A DNA stretch of 64,000 nucleotides from Paenibacillus sinopodophylli (GCF_005930355.1 NZ_VDBO01000017.1:1-64000); one strand, 5' to 3'. Positions 33,897 through 42,709 are shown, numbered from the stretch's first letter. Notes: generated by a model from the sequence alone, not told the origin. Numbers and translations are program-made.

Positions 33897-33939
33897 GACA
33901 GCTCCGCACGGCTATTGCCAAGCGGAGCTGTCTATTTAT
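33897..33939 (+). terminator. Terminator after the small membrane protein gene
   Basis: GACAGCTCCGC (33897-33907) and GCGGAGCTGTC (33922-33932) form an 11-bp perfect stem followed by TATTTAT. Confidence 0.8.
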
Positions 33940-34197
33940 ATATAGAAGGGACAGGTTTATGCTTGTTCCTCTTTGTTCATGAATTTTGCTGCTGCCATGA
34001 GACAAAAACGTGCCTTTTGGGTAATGATAGGAAGAGCAAATCCTGCAAGTTCCGCTCCTAAAGCTAACAGTTGTCTAAGCCGTGAACTTTCTATTACAGA
34101 ATAAAGACGAATTATTGACGTAATTGTTAACCCCGCAGTTATTCGCTTGAAGATCTGCTATTGTAGTCGTAAGCAGTAATTTTGAGGAGTTGAACTG
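33940..34197. other. Spacer upstream of qoxA
   Basis: This holds the presumed qox promoter (TTGACG at about 34116 with a weak GTTATT 17 nt on; uncertain) and AGGAG before the qoxA ATG. On the minus strand a 69-codon open frame (34166-33958) ends AAKFMNKEEQA but has no usable start codon for most of its length; it may be a gene remnant or chance. Confidence 0.35.
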
Positions 34198-35196
34198 ATG
34201 ATGAGACCGTTTCTTCGTGTGCTGACACCCGTATTCATTATGCTAATGGCCGTTTTGCTTTCCGGCTGCGGCGAGCAGTTTATAGTGCTCGATCCTAAGG
34301 GGCCAATCGGCGAGTCTCAGAAAGATTTGATTTATTTTTCAACCATCCTATGCGCGGTCATTATTGTGCCCGTACTGATTTTGACAGCTATTATTGTCAT
34401 TCGGTACCGCGATAAGCCCGGAAGCAAAGCTTCCTACAAGCCGAACTGGGAGCATAGCACGAAGCTCGAGATCACTTGGTGGGGTATTCCGATTGTAGCA
34501 ATTGTGATTCTGGCAATCGTTACCGTTAAATACACGTATGCGCTTGAGCCATCCAAACCAATTGAATCAGCCAAAGAGCCTATCACGATTCAAGTAACGT
34601 CACTGGATTGGAAATGGCTGTTCCAATATCCTGATGAGGACATTGCGACTGTCAACTACATTAAAATACCTGAGGATGTTCCGATTAAGTTTCAGCTTAC
34701 AGCTGATACAGCGATGAATTCCTTCTGGGTTCCACAGCTAGGCGGCCAGATCTATGCCATGTCCGGAATGGCTATGACGCTCTACCTGCAAGCCGATGAG
34801 CAAGGAACCTATTTCGGCACAGGGGCAAACTTCACGGGTAAAGACTTCGCGAAGATGACGTTCAAGGTCGATGCCACCTCGGAGGAAGATTATAAAGCTT
34901 GGGTGGATGAAGTTAAGGCTACATCACCTGCTCTTACCGCGGAGGGCTTTGAGCAACTGACGGAGCCAAGTGTCTCTAACGTGCAGTTGTTCTCCAGCTT
35001 CCCGCAAGGCTTGTTCCATAAAGTAGCCATGCAATATATAAATGGCGGCGGCGGTGCTCACCAGCATCATGGCAGTGCCGAGTCAGAAGCTGCTGATACG
35101 AAGGCAACAGATTCAAACACTGCTCCGGCAGATGCAGCAGAGACACACGACCACAATGCCAGCCATACGGATTCAAATGCTCATGCGGGCCATTAA
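34198..35196 (+). CDS. qoxA: Quinol oxidase aa3 subunit II
   Basis: This is a 332-residue lipoprotein subunit of the aa3-600-type quinol oxidase. The signal peptide ends in the lipobox LLSGC (Cys24). Two TM segments (ILCAVIIVPVLILTAIIVI and WWGIPIVAIVILAIV) precede an extracytoplasmic cupredoxin domain (VTSLDWKWLFQYPDEDIATVN, FWVPQLGGQIYAMSGMAM). The CuA-binding Cys/His cluster of cytochrome c oxidases is missing, which points to quinol rather than cytochrome c as donor. The last ~60 residues are rich in His, Asp and Ala, perhaps metal-binding. It begins the qoxABCD operon; qoxB starts 62 bp on. Confidence 0.95.
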   Translation: MMRPFLRVLTPVFIMLMAVLLSGCGEQFIVLDPKGPIGESQKDLIYFSTILCAVIIVPVLILTAIIVIRYRDKPGSKASYKPNWEHSTKLEITWWGIPIVAIVILAIVTVKYTYALEPSKPIESAKEPITIQVTSLDWKWLFQYPDEDIATVNYIKIPEDVPIKFQLTADTAMNSFWVPQLGGQIYAMSGMAMTLYLQADEQGTYFGTGANFTGKDFAKMTFKVDATSEEDYKAWVDEVKATSPALTAEGFEQLTEPSVSNVQLFSSFPQGLFHKVAMQYINGGGGAHQHHGSAESEAADTKATDSNTAPADAAETHDHNASHTDSNAHAGH

Positions 35197-35258
35197 CCCG
35201 TCAACAAGCGAGTGTTTAAGAAGCGAGTTTGTGCCACAAACTTTTAGGAGGATCCCTC

Positions 35259-37229
35259 ATGTTAGACAAAATTAAACAATTCGCATCCGAATTTTTCGTT
35301 ACTGGTGATCCGCTGATTCTAGGGGCTCAGGTGTCCATCGGCTTATCGCTTGTCGCGATTTTATTCGTGCTTACTTTCTTCAAAAAATGGCGCTGGCTCT
35401 GGACCGAATGGTTAACGAGCGTCGATCATAAGAAAATCGGTATCATGTATATTATTGCATCCATCCTGATGCTGTTCCGCGGCGGCGTTGATGCGCTGCT
35501 CATGCGGGTTCAACTAGCCGCACCGCAATTAGAATTTCTAAATCCTGAGCATTATAACGCGATATTCACGACGCACGGCGTCATTATGATTCTGTTTATG
35601 GCGATGCCGCTCATGTTTGGTTTATTCAATATCGTCGTACCGCTCCAGATTGGTGCCCGCGACGTAGCTTTTCCGTTCCTGAACTCTCTGAGCTTCTGGA
35701 TGTTCTTCTTCGGAGCGATGCTGTTCAACGTATCATTCATTATCGGCGGATCGCCGGACGCTGGCTGGCTGGCTTACCCGCCACTTTCCGAGCTCTCAGG
35801 CAGTCCAGGTCTTGGTCAAGATTTCTATATTTGGGGTATTCAAATTTCAGGAATCGGCTCCTTGGCAACGGGTATCAACTTTGTCGTCACCATCCTCAAG
35901 ATGCGTGCGCCAGGCATGAAGCTTATGCAAATGCCAATGTTCGTCTGGTCCGTACTATCGTCATGTATTACCATTATGTTCGCATTCCCGATTCTTACCG
36001 TTACATTGTTCCTACTGTTCATTGACCGCTATCTGGGCGCCCACTTCTTCACGCTCGATGGCGGCGGCAACCCAATGATGTACATCAACCTCATCTGGAT
36101 GTGGGGACATCCTGAGGTATATATCGTCATTCTACCAGCCTTCGGTATATTCTCTGAGGTCGTATCAGCTTTCTCTAAGAAAAAGCTGTTTGGCTACAAA
36201 TCGATGGTATTCGCCCTCATGTCCATCAGCTTCTTCTCGTTCTTTACTTGGGCGCATCACTTCTTCACCATGGGCTCCGGCGCCAATGTTAATGCGTTCT
36301 TCGCATTGACGACGATGCTCATTGCTATACCAACTGGGGTTAAAGTATTCAACTGGCTGTTCACGATGTATCGCGGTCGATTATCGTTTCCGACTCCGAT
36401 GATGTGGACAATTGCGTTCATTCCTTGCTTTGTTATCGGCGGGATGACCGGTGTCCTCTTATCCGTAGCACCTGCTGACTTCCAGTTCCATAACAGCTAC
36501 TTCCTGATCGCGCATTTCCATCAGGTACTGATCGGCGGCGTTGTGTTCGGATACTTCGCAGGTCTTTACTACTGGTGGCCAAAAATGTTCGGCTTCCGCC
36601 TGCATGAAGGTCTTGGCAAATGGGCTTTCTGGTTCTGGAATATCGGTTTCTATGTCTGCTTCATGCCGCAATACGCTCTAGGATTAATGGGTATGACACG
36701 CCGCTTCAACGCCTACGACTTCGATATGGGTTGGCAGCCGCTTAATGTTGTATCGACTGTCGGCGCATTCTTGATGGGTATGGCGTTTATATTCCAAGTG
36801 TGGCAGATTGCCCATAGCATTCGTTTCTTCAAGAAAGAAAAAGACGGCGATGCTTGGGATGGCCGTACACTGGAATGGTCCATTCCATCTCCTGCTCCAC
36901 TCTACAACTTCGCCCGCTTGCCGCAGGTGACAAGTCAAGATGAGTGGTGGGAAGAGAAGCAGCGTATTGCAAACGGCCAGCCTGCCAAGCCACTTTCGAA
37001 GCTTGAACCGATTCATATGCCTAAAAACTCCGGTATCCCTTTTATTATGTCGCTCTGCTGGTTCGTAGCTGGCTTCGGCTTCGTATGGGATTGGCTGTGG
37101 ATGGCAATACCAGGTCTAATCGGTGTAGCTATCTGCATGCTCGTTCGTTCGTTCTCCTATGATACCGATTATTACATCCCGGTAGATGAGATCGAGCGCA
37201 CGGAAGCCGCATTAAGGGGGACTAAATAA
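35259..37229 (+). CDS. qoxB: Quinol oxidase aa3 subunit I
   Basis: This is the 656-residue catalytic subunit (heme a, heme a3, CuB) that reduces O2 and pumps protons. Heme and copper ligands are visible in FTTHGVIMILFMAMP, WMWGHPEVYIVILPAFGI (the His-Tyr cross-link), WAHHFFTMG and NSYFLIAHFHQVLIGG. There are about 14-15 TM segments. AGGAGG lies 7 nt before ATG 35259; the longer frame beginning at TTG 35229 lacks a site. The stop overlaps the qoxC ATG by one base (TAATG). Confidence 0.97.
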   Translation: MLDKIKQFASEFFVTGDPLILGAQVSIGLSLVAILFVLTFFKKWRWLWTEWLTSVDHKKIGIMYIIASILMLFRGGVDALLMRVQLAAPQLEFLNPEHYNAIFTTHGVIMILFMAMPLMFGLFNIVVPLQIGARDVAFPFLNSLSFWMFFFGAMLFNVSFIIGGSPDAGWLAYPPLSELSGSPGLGQDFYIWGIQISGIGSLATGINFVVTILKMRAPGMKLMQMPMFVWSVLSSCITIMFAFPILTVTLFLLFIDRYLGAHFFTLDGGGNPMMYINLIWMWGHPEVYIVILPAFGIFSEVVSAFSKKKLFGYKSMVFALMSISFFSFFTWAHHFFTMGSGANVNAFFALTTMLIAIPTGVKVFNWLFTMYRGRLSFPTPMMWTIAFIPCFVIGGMTGVLLSVAPADFQFHNSYFLIAHFHQVLIGGVVFGYFAGLYYWWPKMFGFRLHEGLGKWAFWFWNIGFYVCFMPQYALGLMGMTRRFNAYDFDMGWQPLNVVSTVGAFLMGMAFIFQVWQIAHSIRFFKKEKDGDAWDGRTLEWSIPSPAPLYNFARLPQVTSQDEWWEEKQRIANGQPAKPLSKLEPIHMPKNSGIPFIMSLCWFVAGFGFVWDWLWMAIPGLIGVAICMLVRSFSYDTDYYIPVDEIERTEAALRGTK

Positions 37230-37858
37230 TGGCACATGCAGTATCCAATCCAGCAGGGGCACATGGCGGACACGGCGACGGTCACCATGAGGAGCATCAC
37301 GATCAAGAATCGATGAAAATGTTCGGCTTCTGGCTGTTTCTTATAACAGATGTTATTCTATTCGGTACATTATTTGCGACCTTTGTCGTCCTTCGTCTTA
37401 ATACAGACGGAGGCCCGACGGGTGCAGAACTGCTTGAGATGAACGGGATCATTATTTCGACCTTCATCCTGCTTACAAGTAGCTTTACGAGCGGTATTGC
37501 GGTGCTTGAGATGAACAAGGGCAATAAGCGCGGGTTGATTCTGTGGCTTGCTATTACCGCTTTGCTAGGTGCTTCCTTTATTTTCCTAGAAGTTAACGAG
37601 TTTATCCATTTGGTTCATGAAGGCGCGAATATCGGTACTAGTGCCTACTGGTCTGCATTCTTCGTTCTAGTCGGAACGCATGGTCTTCACGTTTCCGTCG
37701 GACTTGTCTGGATGATTGCACTCATGATACAGCTCGGACGTCGAGGTATTAGTCCAGTCACGAAACGCAAAGTCAGCATTGTCAGCCTGTACTGGCATTT
37801 CTTGGACGTCGTATGGATTTTCGTATTCACAATTGTTTATTTGATGGGGGTGATGTAG
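37229..37858 (+). CDS. qoxC: Quinol oxidase aa3 subunit III
   Basis: This is a 209-residue membrane subunit with five TM segments after a His-rich N-terminal stretch (HGGHGDGHHEEHHDQESMK). It shows the COX3 family segment FWLFLITDVILFGTLFATF and the terminal VWIFVFTIVYLMGVM. The start overlaps the qoxB stop (1 nt), and qoxD starts 1 nt after its stop, so all are cotranslated. Confidence 0.95.
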   Translation: MAHAVSNPAGAHGGHGDGHHEEHHDQESMKMFGFWLFLITDVILFGTLFATFVVLRLNTDGGPTGAELLEMNGIIISTFILLTSSFTSGIAVLEMNKGNKRGLILWLAITALLGASFIFLEVNEFIHLVHEGANIGTSAYWSAFFVLVGTHGLHVSVGLVWMIALMIQLGRRGISPVTKRKVSIVSLYWHFLDVVWIFVFTIVYLMGVM

Positions 37859-37859
37859 G

Positions 37860-38192
37860 ATGTCGAACCACAACTCACATGGTCATGAGGCACAGCACAA
37901 CTCCCATGGCGGATCGATGAAGTCCTATGTCATCGGCTTCCTGCTCTCTATCATTCTCACGATTATTCCACTCGTAGTCGTCATGAATGACCTGCTCAGC
38001 AAAACAGCAACGATCGTGCTCATTCTTATCATGGCCGTCCTGCAGTTTGCCGTGCAGCTCATTTTCTTCATGCACATCCGAGATGAAGAGAAGCCGCGTT
38101 TCAATCTGATGGCGCTTATTTTCGGACTTGTCATCCTGCTGACGATTGTAGCTGGTTCGGTCTGGATTATGACATACAACGCGGTTGGCTAA
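37860..38192 (+). CDS. qoxD: Quinol oxidase aa3 subunit IV
   Basis: This is a 110-residue subunit with a His-rich start and three TM segments (VIGFLLSIILTIIPLVVV, TIVLILIMAVLQFAVQLIFFMH, LIFGLVILLTIVAGSVWIM). It fits COX4/QoxD. It is the last gene of the qox operon before a strong terminator. Confidence 0.93.
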   Translation: MSNHNSHGHEAQHNSHGGSMKSYVIGFLLSIILTIIPLVVVMNDLLSKTATIVLILIMAVLQFAVQLIFFMHIRDEEKPRFNLMALIFGLVILLTIVAGSVWIMTYNAVG

Positions 38193-38221
38193 TTACGACC
38201 GCAGCACGTTCTATACTAGGA

Positions 38222-38262
38222 AACCCGTTCCAGTCCTTGCGACGATGGAACGGGTTTTTTTT
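38222..38262 (+). terminator. Terminator of the qox operon
   Basis: AACCCGTTCCA (38222-38232) and TGGAACGGGTT (38246-38256) form an 11-bp perfect stem followed by a run of T. Confidence 0.9.
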
Positions 38263-38359
38263 CATTTGACCATGATTAGATATAGTTAAACTTTACCTTT
38301 CGACCGCCGCTTTACCTATGCCATACTAGCCATATGAGCAAGGCCAACTAAAACATGAG

Positions 38360-39388
38360 GTGATTAACATAACCATTATTTTTCGCCCTTTGCAATTACC
38401 GGATGACTATGAGCAGCTAGCTCGATTGCTGAATCAAGTATGGTCCGAACCAACTACTGCAGAACGACTTCTGGAGGATGATCAGAAGCTGTATGAGGTC
38501 GGACATACTTGGATGGACGAGAACAGACTGCTTGGCGGATACGATAGAGAGCGCCATGCTGCCGTTAATGAGCAAGGAAAAATTGTAGGCTACGCTTGGT
38601 CATGGCGGGCACCCTGGACGGAGCCTGGCTATTTGTGCAATACGCTCGTTGTAGACGAGGCTTATCGCAACCGCGGAATCGGTGGGATGCTGTTGCGCCA
38701 TATCACACAATGGGCATTCAAGCTTGGTGCGGCTGCTCTTATTACAGAAATATGGGACGACAATGAGGAAGCACGGCAGTTCGCAGTGAAACGCGGCTTT
38801 GCGATCGAACGCCATGCATTCCAGTCGCTTCTTCAGCTTCAAGGCCAAGAAGACTTGCCGGCTGTTCAAATGCCAGAGCAGCTTGGTCTGCGTATCCTTA
38901 CACTAGCGGATGAACCTGGCGACGAAAGCGAGCATAAACTCTATGAGCTGTACAAGGAGTCGTTAGTCGACATCCCAGGGTTTATGGGAGAAGTTCCTGC
39001 CTATGAAGAATGGCTCAAATGGTACTTGCAAGTAGATGGCTATGCACCTGAGCATGTTATTATAGCTGCGGACGGAAACGTGTTTGTGGGTGTAACTAAT
39101 GTGCTTCATAATCGTGAAACGAACGGCATGTATCACGAATATACGGGCGTGGCCCGTGCTTACCGCGGCAGGCAAATTGCACTTGCTTTGAAGGTAAAAG
39201 CGATCGAACTGGCTCGGCAGCACGGCGCTGCCTACATTCGCACCGATAACGATTCCTTAAACAAGCCCATTCTTGCGATTAATGGCAAGCTTGGCTATGT
39301 ACCGCTTCGAGGCTCTTATCGCATCCTTGCGCCGCTGGAGAATGTGCTGACAAGCCTGAACCAACTGGAGCCGCAGGCAGCTGATTGA
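38360..39388 (+). CDS. Tandem GNAT family N-acetyltransferase
   Basis: This is a 342-residue protein with two acetyl-CoA-dependent N-acetyltransferase modules. The first has VVDEAYRNRGIGGMLLRHITQ (motif A, RxxGxG) at about residues 95-115. The second has VARAYRGRQIALALKVKAI and the DNDSLNKPILAINGKLGYVP segment typical of the C-terminal GNAT copy. Such tandem enzymes include mycothiol synthase-like and antibiotic-modifying proteins; the substrate is unknown. The GTG start lies inside a GAGGTG ribosome-binding-like site, so true initiation may be a few codons later. It is monocistronic, between the qox terminator and the sigma operon terminator. Confidence 0.85.
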   Translation: MINITIIFRPLQLPDDYEQLARLLNQVWSEPTTAERLLEDDQKLYEVGHTWMDENRLLGGYDRERHAAVNEQGKIVGYAWSWRAPWTEPGYLCNTLVVDEAYRNRGIGGMLLRHITQWAFKLGAAALITEIWDDNEEARQFAVKRGFAIERHAFQSLLQLQGQEDLPAVQMPEQLGLRILTLADEPGDESEHKLYELYKESLVDIPGFMGEVPAYEEWLKWYLQVDGYAPEHVIIAADGNVFVGVTNVLHNRETNGMYHEYTGVARAYRGRQIALALKVKAIELARQHGAAYIRTDNDSLNKPILAINGKLGYVPLRGSYRILAPLENVLTSLNQLEPQAAD

Positions 39389-39529
39389 ACACTGATAGAT
39401 AAGGCTGCTCGTAGGGAATACCGCTATGCAGTTACTCTACCTATAGCAGTCGGACGCAGTAGCTAAAGAGTTATGTGCTGCTGAGGCTCCTTTTAACGAA
39501 AGCTCAGCTCTACCTGCAGCAACAAACTG

Positions 39530-39576
39530 AAAAGGGCTGTCGGCTTTGGTCTATTACCCCTGCCGACAGCCCTTTT
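39530..39576 (-). terminator. Bidirectional terminator between the GNAT gene and the sigma operon
   Basis: AAAAGGGCTGTCGGC (39530-39544) and GCCGACAGCCCTTTT (39562-39576) form a 15-bp perfect stem with A and T runs at the ends. It lies between convergent genes and can serve both. Confidence 0.9.
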
Positions 39577-39595
39577 ATTCGTACCTTGCTCTGCA

Positions 39596-40288
39596 TTAAC
39601 GTCCTTTTTCTACAACCTCAATTCCCTTAGGAACGACCAGCGTCAAACCAGCATCTACCGTGTCAGAGAACAGCCCGCCTTCACGCCGTTCAACCAATCC
39701 GACCATCACATACATCGTTGTGCCGACAACCTTTGTTTGCAGCATTTTATTGTCCAGTCGGTCCAGCTTCTCTGCGGACCAGTACCTGATCTGGCCAAGA
39801 AGTTGAAGCTCTCGCCCGTCCGTCTGGTCAATCTCGACCCCATCTAATGCTTGAACAACAATTTTACTAATATCTGCAGGAACCTTTATCGTTTTTGACT
39901 CTACGAAAGCAGAGCGCTCCGTCATATGCAGTCCTCGCTGCAGCTCATCGAACAACCCGGTTGACATCAAGAGAGCAAGTCCCAGGCTTACCATGCCAAT
40001 AACACCTACAAAAAACACACTTATCCAATCATAACGAACAACTGCACGCTCACTGCTGGAGAATTTAAGGTAGAGCAGTAGCTCCGCTCCCAGCATAATA
40101 AATACAATGGGAGCCACCCACAGCAGTACCTCGTACGCCTCAATATCCTGCCATAGAGACACAGCAAGCGCCGTACCAATAAGCATCAAGGTTACACCCA
40201 TTGATAACGAGCCTACGCGCCATGTTCGGACGCTGCCCCCTCGAATAGTCGCAGGCTCAGGAGAGAGCGGCTGATTTATCGTATTCAA
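39596..40288 (-). CDS. Four-TM membrane protein with extracytoplasmic beta domain, unknown
   Basis: This is a 230-residue protein. Three to four hydrophobic segments (VGSLSMGVTLMLIGTALAVSL, VLLWVAPIVFIMLGAELLLYL, ISVFFVGVIGMVSLGLALLM) fill the first ~110 residues. The C-terminal part (SKTIKVPADISKIVVQALDGVEI...GLTLVVPKGIEVVEKG) looks like the repetitive beta strands of DUF4097/adhesin-type domains. It is the last gene of the ECF sigma operon and its start overlaps the upstream gene's stop by 4 nt. Function unknown; envelope sensing is possible. Confidence 0.7.
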   Translation of the reverse strand: MNTINQPLSPEPATIRGGSVRTWRVGSLSMGVTLMLIGTALAVSLWQDIEAYEVLLWVAPIVFIMLGAELLLYLKFSSSERAVVRYDWISVFFVGVIGMVSLGLALLMSTGLFDELQRGLHMTERSAFVESKTIKVPADISKIVVQALDGVEIDQTDGRELQLLGQIRYWSAEKLDRLDNKMLQTKVVGTTMYVMVGLVERREGGLFSDTVDAGLTLVVPKGIEVVEKGR

Positions 40289-41460
40289 TGCGATTCCTCC
40301 TCACGCTTAACAAGCGATGACTTCGAGAGCTCAGGCGGTTTCCCTCTGAACTTATCCACTTGCGCACGGCTTCCAAAGGCTAAACGCAAACCCACCACAA
40401 TCATAATAAAAGCAACCACTGCGGTTGGAATCATGTATTTCACTTGCATATATTGATTATACATTTGACTTGAGATATGAGAGGTTAACTCAACTGCTAC
40501 GCGGTCAAGCAGGTAATAAACGCCAAAACCTAGAAGTCCAAATCCGAACCAACGCTGATAAGGAACGAGCTGGGTAAGAACGGGCTCATCCGAAAGCTCC
40601 TCCCGCTCGTAACGAGAAGTTTGCTGCAGCGCATCGAAGAATGCGTAGCACCAAAATAATGGCAGCAGGAAGATGAACAGCGATAACCGCAAATTATCCA
40701 TAATGAATACCGTTAGAAGAAAGCCGCCCATCAACTGCAAGCCGCGCTTTTGAAGGCCCAAGTACAGATGCCCCGCGCCTGGGAATGTAGATAAGGCAAT
40801 GGCGACTACCTTGCTCTTGCGTCCTGATGAGAGATAGGCTTCCATATCCTCGAATATCGCCCGGTCTACCAGAAGCTCGCCTCGCTGCTTCGCTTGCAAC
40901 TGACGGAGGGCGTCAAACATACTGTAAATCCAGATGATAGGCAGGGCTAGCAAGAAAACTAGCAACTCTGCCCTATGAAAGATAATACTCAAAAAAACAA
41001 TAATGGCGAACCAGCCAATAAAGGCGATTAGAAGCGTAATCCCCCGCTGCATAAGGCCTATATTCATATGGCCTAAACCTGGAATGAAGGAGAACAGAAT
41101 CGTCCGCGATTTCTCCCGCTGATTCTCAAACTCCTGAGGAACAAACGCAGGACCAAAGTGATCGGCTGTATGCTCGAGAGGATGCTGATGTCTAGGATAC
41201 GGCGATACGCCTTTGCCAACCAGAAGCGTAAACAGCATATCCACCATGTTAATACCCCACACTAGCGCTGCTGCGAACATCAAAAAAATGAAAACCTCAG
41301 AATCGATATGTCCGCCCATCACGCCCAAAAGAAAGAGCAAGCCTAAGGAGCCAAAAAAACCTCCCCCATACAATACGGCACGTACGGGGCGTCCAATATA
41401 GCCATGCCCGACACCAGGCAGAAATGCTAGCAGAAACGCGACTAACGGGCTTTTATTCAT
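40285..41460 (-). CDS. Membrane protein with three TM2-like PGxGH repeats
   Basis: This is a 391-residue protein. Three copies of a module are visible: FLPGVGHGYIGRPVRAVLYGG (P15), FIPGLGHMNIGLMQRGITLL (P127) and TFPGAGHLYLGLQKRGLQLM (P227), each followed after 40-50 hydrophobic residues by W-x(4-5)-D (W68/D74, W177/D183, W270/D276). This pattern resembles the TM2 domain (two TM helices with G-x-HxxYLG before and W..D after). Two further TM segments follow near the C terminus. Between modules are charged cytoplasmic linkers. It follows the anti-sigma gene by 34 bp. The function is not known; an association with the anti-sigma factor is inferred from the operon. Confidence 0.72.
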   Translation of the reverse strand: MNKSPLVAFLLAFLPGVGHGYIGRPVRAVLYGGGFFGSLGLLFLLGVMGGHIDSEVFIFLMFAAALVWGINMVDMLFTLLVGKGVSPYPRHQHPLEHTADHFGPAFVPQEFENQREKSRTILFSFIPGLGHMNIGLMQRGITLLIAFIGWFAIIVFLSIIFHRAELLVFLLALPIIWIYSMFDALRQLQAKQRGELLVDRAIFEDMEAYLSSGRKSKVVAIALSTFPGAGHLYLGLQKRGLQLMGGFLLTVFIMDNLRLSLFIFLLPLFWCYAFFDALQQTSRYEREELSDEPVLTQLVPYQRWFGFGLLGFGVYYLLDRVAVELTSHISSQMYNQYMQVKYMIPTAVVAFIMIVVGLRLAFGSRAQVDKFRGKPPELSKSSLVKREEESH

Positions 41461-41494
41461 GCTGCTTCAATCCTTTCTCATTTCTAATTTTCAA

Positions 41495-42064
41495 TTATTT
41501 GAAACGTGCTGCCTTCAAGCCATCGAGCCATGTGCCCGTTTGATCAACCAATCGGTTCGACCACGATTCTGAATGATTGTCCTTGCCTGTGTTCGGCTGC
41601 GGCTTCGTGGCCTGCTGCGCGTTCTCATCCATGTCGAACTGCGCCAGCCTTTGAGAGAAGGAAGAGAACGTTCCGCTGAACAGCAGCAGCAATGTAATCG
41701 ATGCTGCAATCGTATAATGCGCCACAGGATGCTGCAGCCAGCTCCGAAGTTTGGGCCGCTTCTCCTGCCTAGCAGTGGATAGAATCGGCTCTACAGCTTC
41801 GTCTTGCTGCTGCTCACCCAGCAGTAGCGAGACAATCCGCTTCTCCATAAGATTCATATCAGGAAGCATCACTTGAGACAAGCCTGTATCACCGGAAGCC
41901 GCCCCCTGCTCCTCTGTCTCAGACGCTTCCAGCTCCGTCATGAACATCTGCAAACAGTGTTCGCAAGCTTCCATATGCAACTCGATCTCAGACCGCTCAA
42001 TGTCTGTCAGCTTGTCAGCTATATATAGAATCATTGGGCCTTGCGATAGATGCTCATCCCTCAT
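41495..42064 (-). CDS. Zinc-finger anti-sigma factor (ZAS type)
   Basis: This is a 189-residue single-pass protein that would hold the ECF sigma factor at the membrane. The ZAS motif is HMEACEHC (His30, Cys34, Cys37), with the sigma-binding N-terminal domain around it. One TM segment (YTIAASITLLLLFSGTFSSF) lies near residue 115-135 and a ~50-residue extracytoplasmic tail follows. It overlaps the sigma gene by 4 nt (ATGA), the normal coupling for sigma/anti-sigma pairs. A conserved His-x3-Cys-x2-Cys suggests redox or zinc control, but the signal is unknown. Confidence 0.88.
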   Translation of the reverse strand: MRDEHLSQGPMILYIADKLTDIERSEIELHMEACEHCLQMFMTELEASETEEQGAASGDTGLSQVMLPDMNLMEKRIVSLLLGEQQQDEAVEPILSTARQEKRPKLRSWLQHPVAHYTIAASITLLLLFSGTFSSFSQRLAQFDMDENAQQATKPQPNTGKDNHSESWSNRLVDQTGTWLDGLKAARFK

Positions 42065-42621
42065 TCGAAATCCTCCTTCCGCCAGTGGCGCCTCATCCAG
42101 CTTCTAGCACGGTACAGCCTTGACTCCACGCTCTTACGCTCGAGTCCAGTTTCTGCCGCAATCTGCTCATACGACTTATCTTCCATATAGTAAGCCGTAA
42201 CGACTTCACGATAATTATCAGGCATTTCATCTACTCTGTCCCGAACCTGCTGCCGGTCTGACTGCTCCAGCGCAACTAGCTCGGCAGCAGGCATGCCGGC
42301 ATGATCCGCCGCTTGCCTCGCCTCCGCTAGCGAATCGCTGTCGCCAAGCTCCTCTGGCCTTCGCGCTTTGCTGCGCTTGAAATCAATTGAACGATTCACG
42401 GCGATGCGCGTAATCCATGTCTTCAACCCATCTAATCGGCAATCCGGAAGGGAACGATAGATTTGCAGCAGCACTTCCTGCGTCACATCCTCCGCGTCAT
42501 GCGGAGAGCGAAGCACTGCGAAGACTGTTCTATATATGTAAGGGCCATAAGCTTGTACGAAAGGGCCATAATGCTCGGGCCCGCCCTTCTGTACGGCTTT
42601 AATCCAATCCTCGTCTTGAAT
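42061..42621 (-). CDS. ECF-family RNA polymerase sigma factor, apparent ATT start
   Basis: This is a sigma-70 family ECF factor. Region 2 includes YIYRTVFAVLRSPHDAEDVTQEVLLQIYRSLP and WITRIAVNRSIDFKRSKARR; region 4 has MPDNYREVVTAYYMEDKSYEQIAAETGLERKSVESRLYRARSWMRRHW. The first ordinary start is GTG 42516 (151 residues), but it cuts off region 2.1. The frame stays open upstream and encodes DIQDEDWIKAVQKGGPEHYGPFVQAYGPY, clearly sigma-like, to a stop at 42643-42645. No ATG, GTG or TTG occurs in this part. An ATT at 42619-42621 is preceded by GGGAAGGGGGAG with 6-nt spacing, so I place the start there (186 residues). It heads the four-gene operon. Confidence 0.85.
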   Translation of the reverse strand: MQDEDWIKAVQKGGPEHYGPFVQAYGPYIYRTVFAVLRSPHDAEDVTQEVLLQIYRSLPDCRLDGLKTWITRIAVNRSIDFKRSKARRPEELGDSDSLAEARQAADHAGMPAAELVALEQSDRQQVRDRVDEMPDNYREVVTAYYMEDKSYEQIAAETGLERKSVESRLYRARSWMRRHWRKEDFE

Positions 42622-42709
42622 GTCGCTCTCCCCCTTCCCAACCTAATAGACGACAGCCGGTCATTCTTACCCTGCACATACACTAAAAATAATTTCATAC
42701 TTACAAGCC

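Noticed and set aside
38300..38360. CATACTA upstream of the tandem GNAT gene as a sigma-G promoter
   Set aside because: The -10-like heptamer is present but no -35 element stands 17-18 nt before it.
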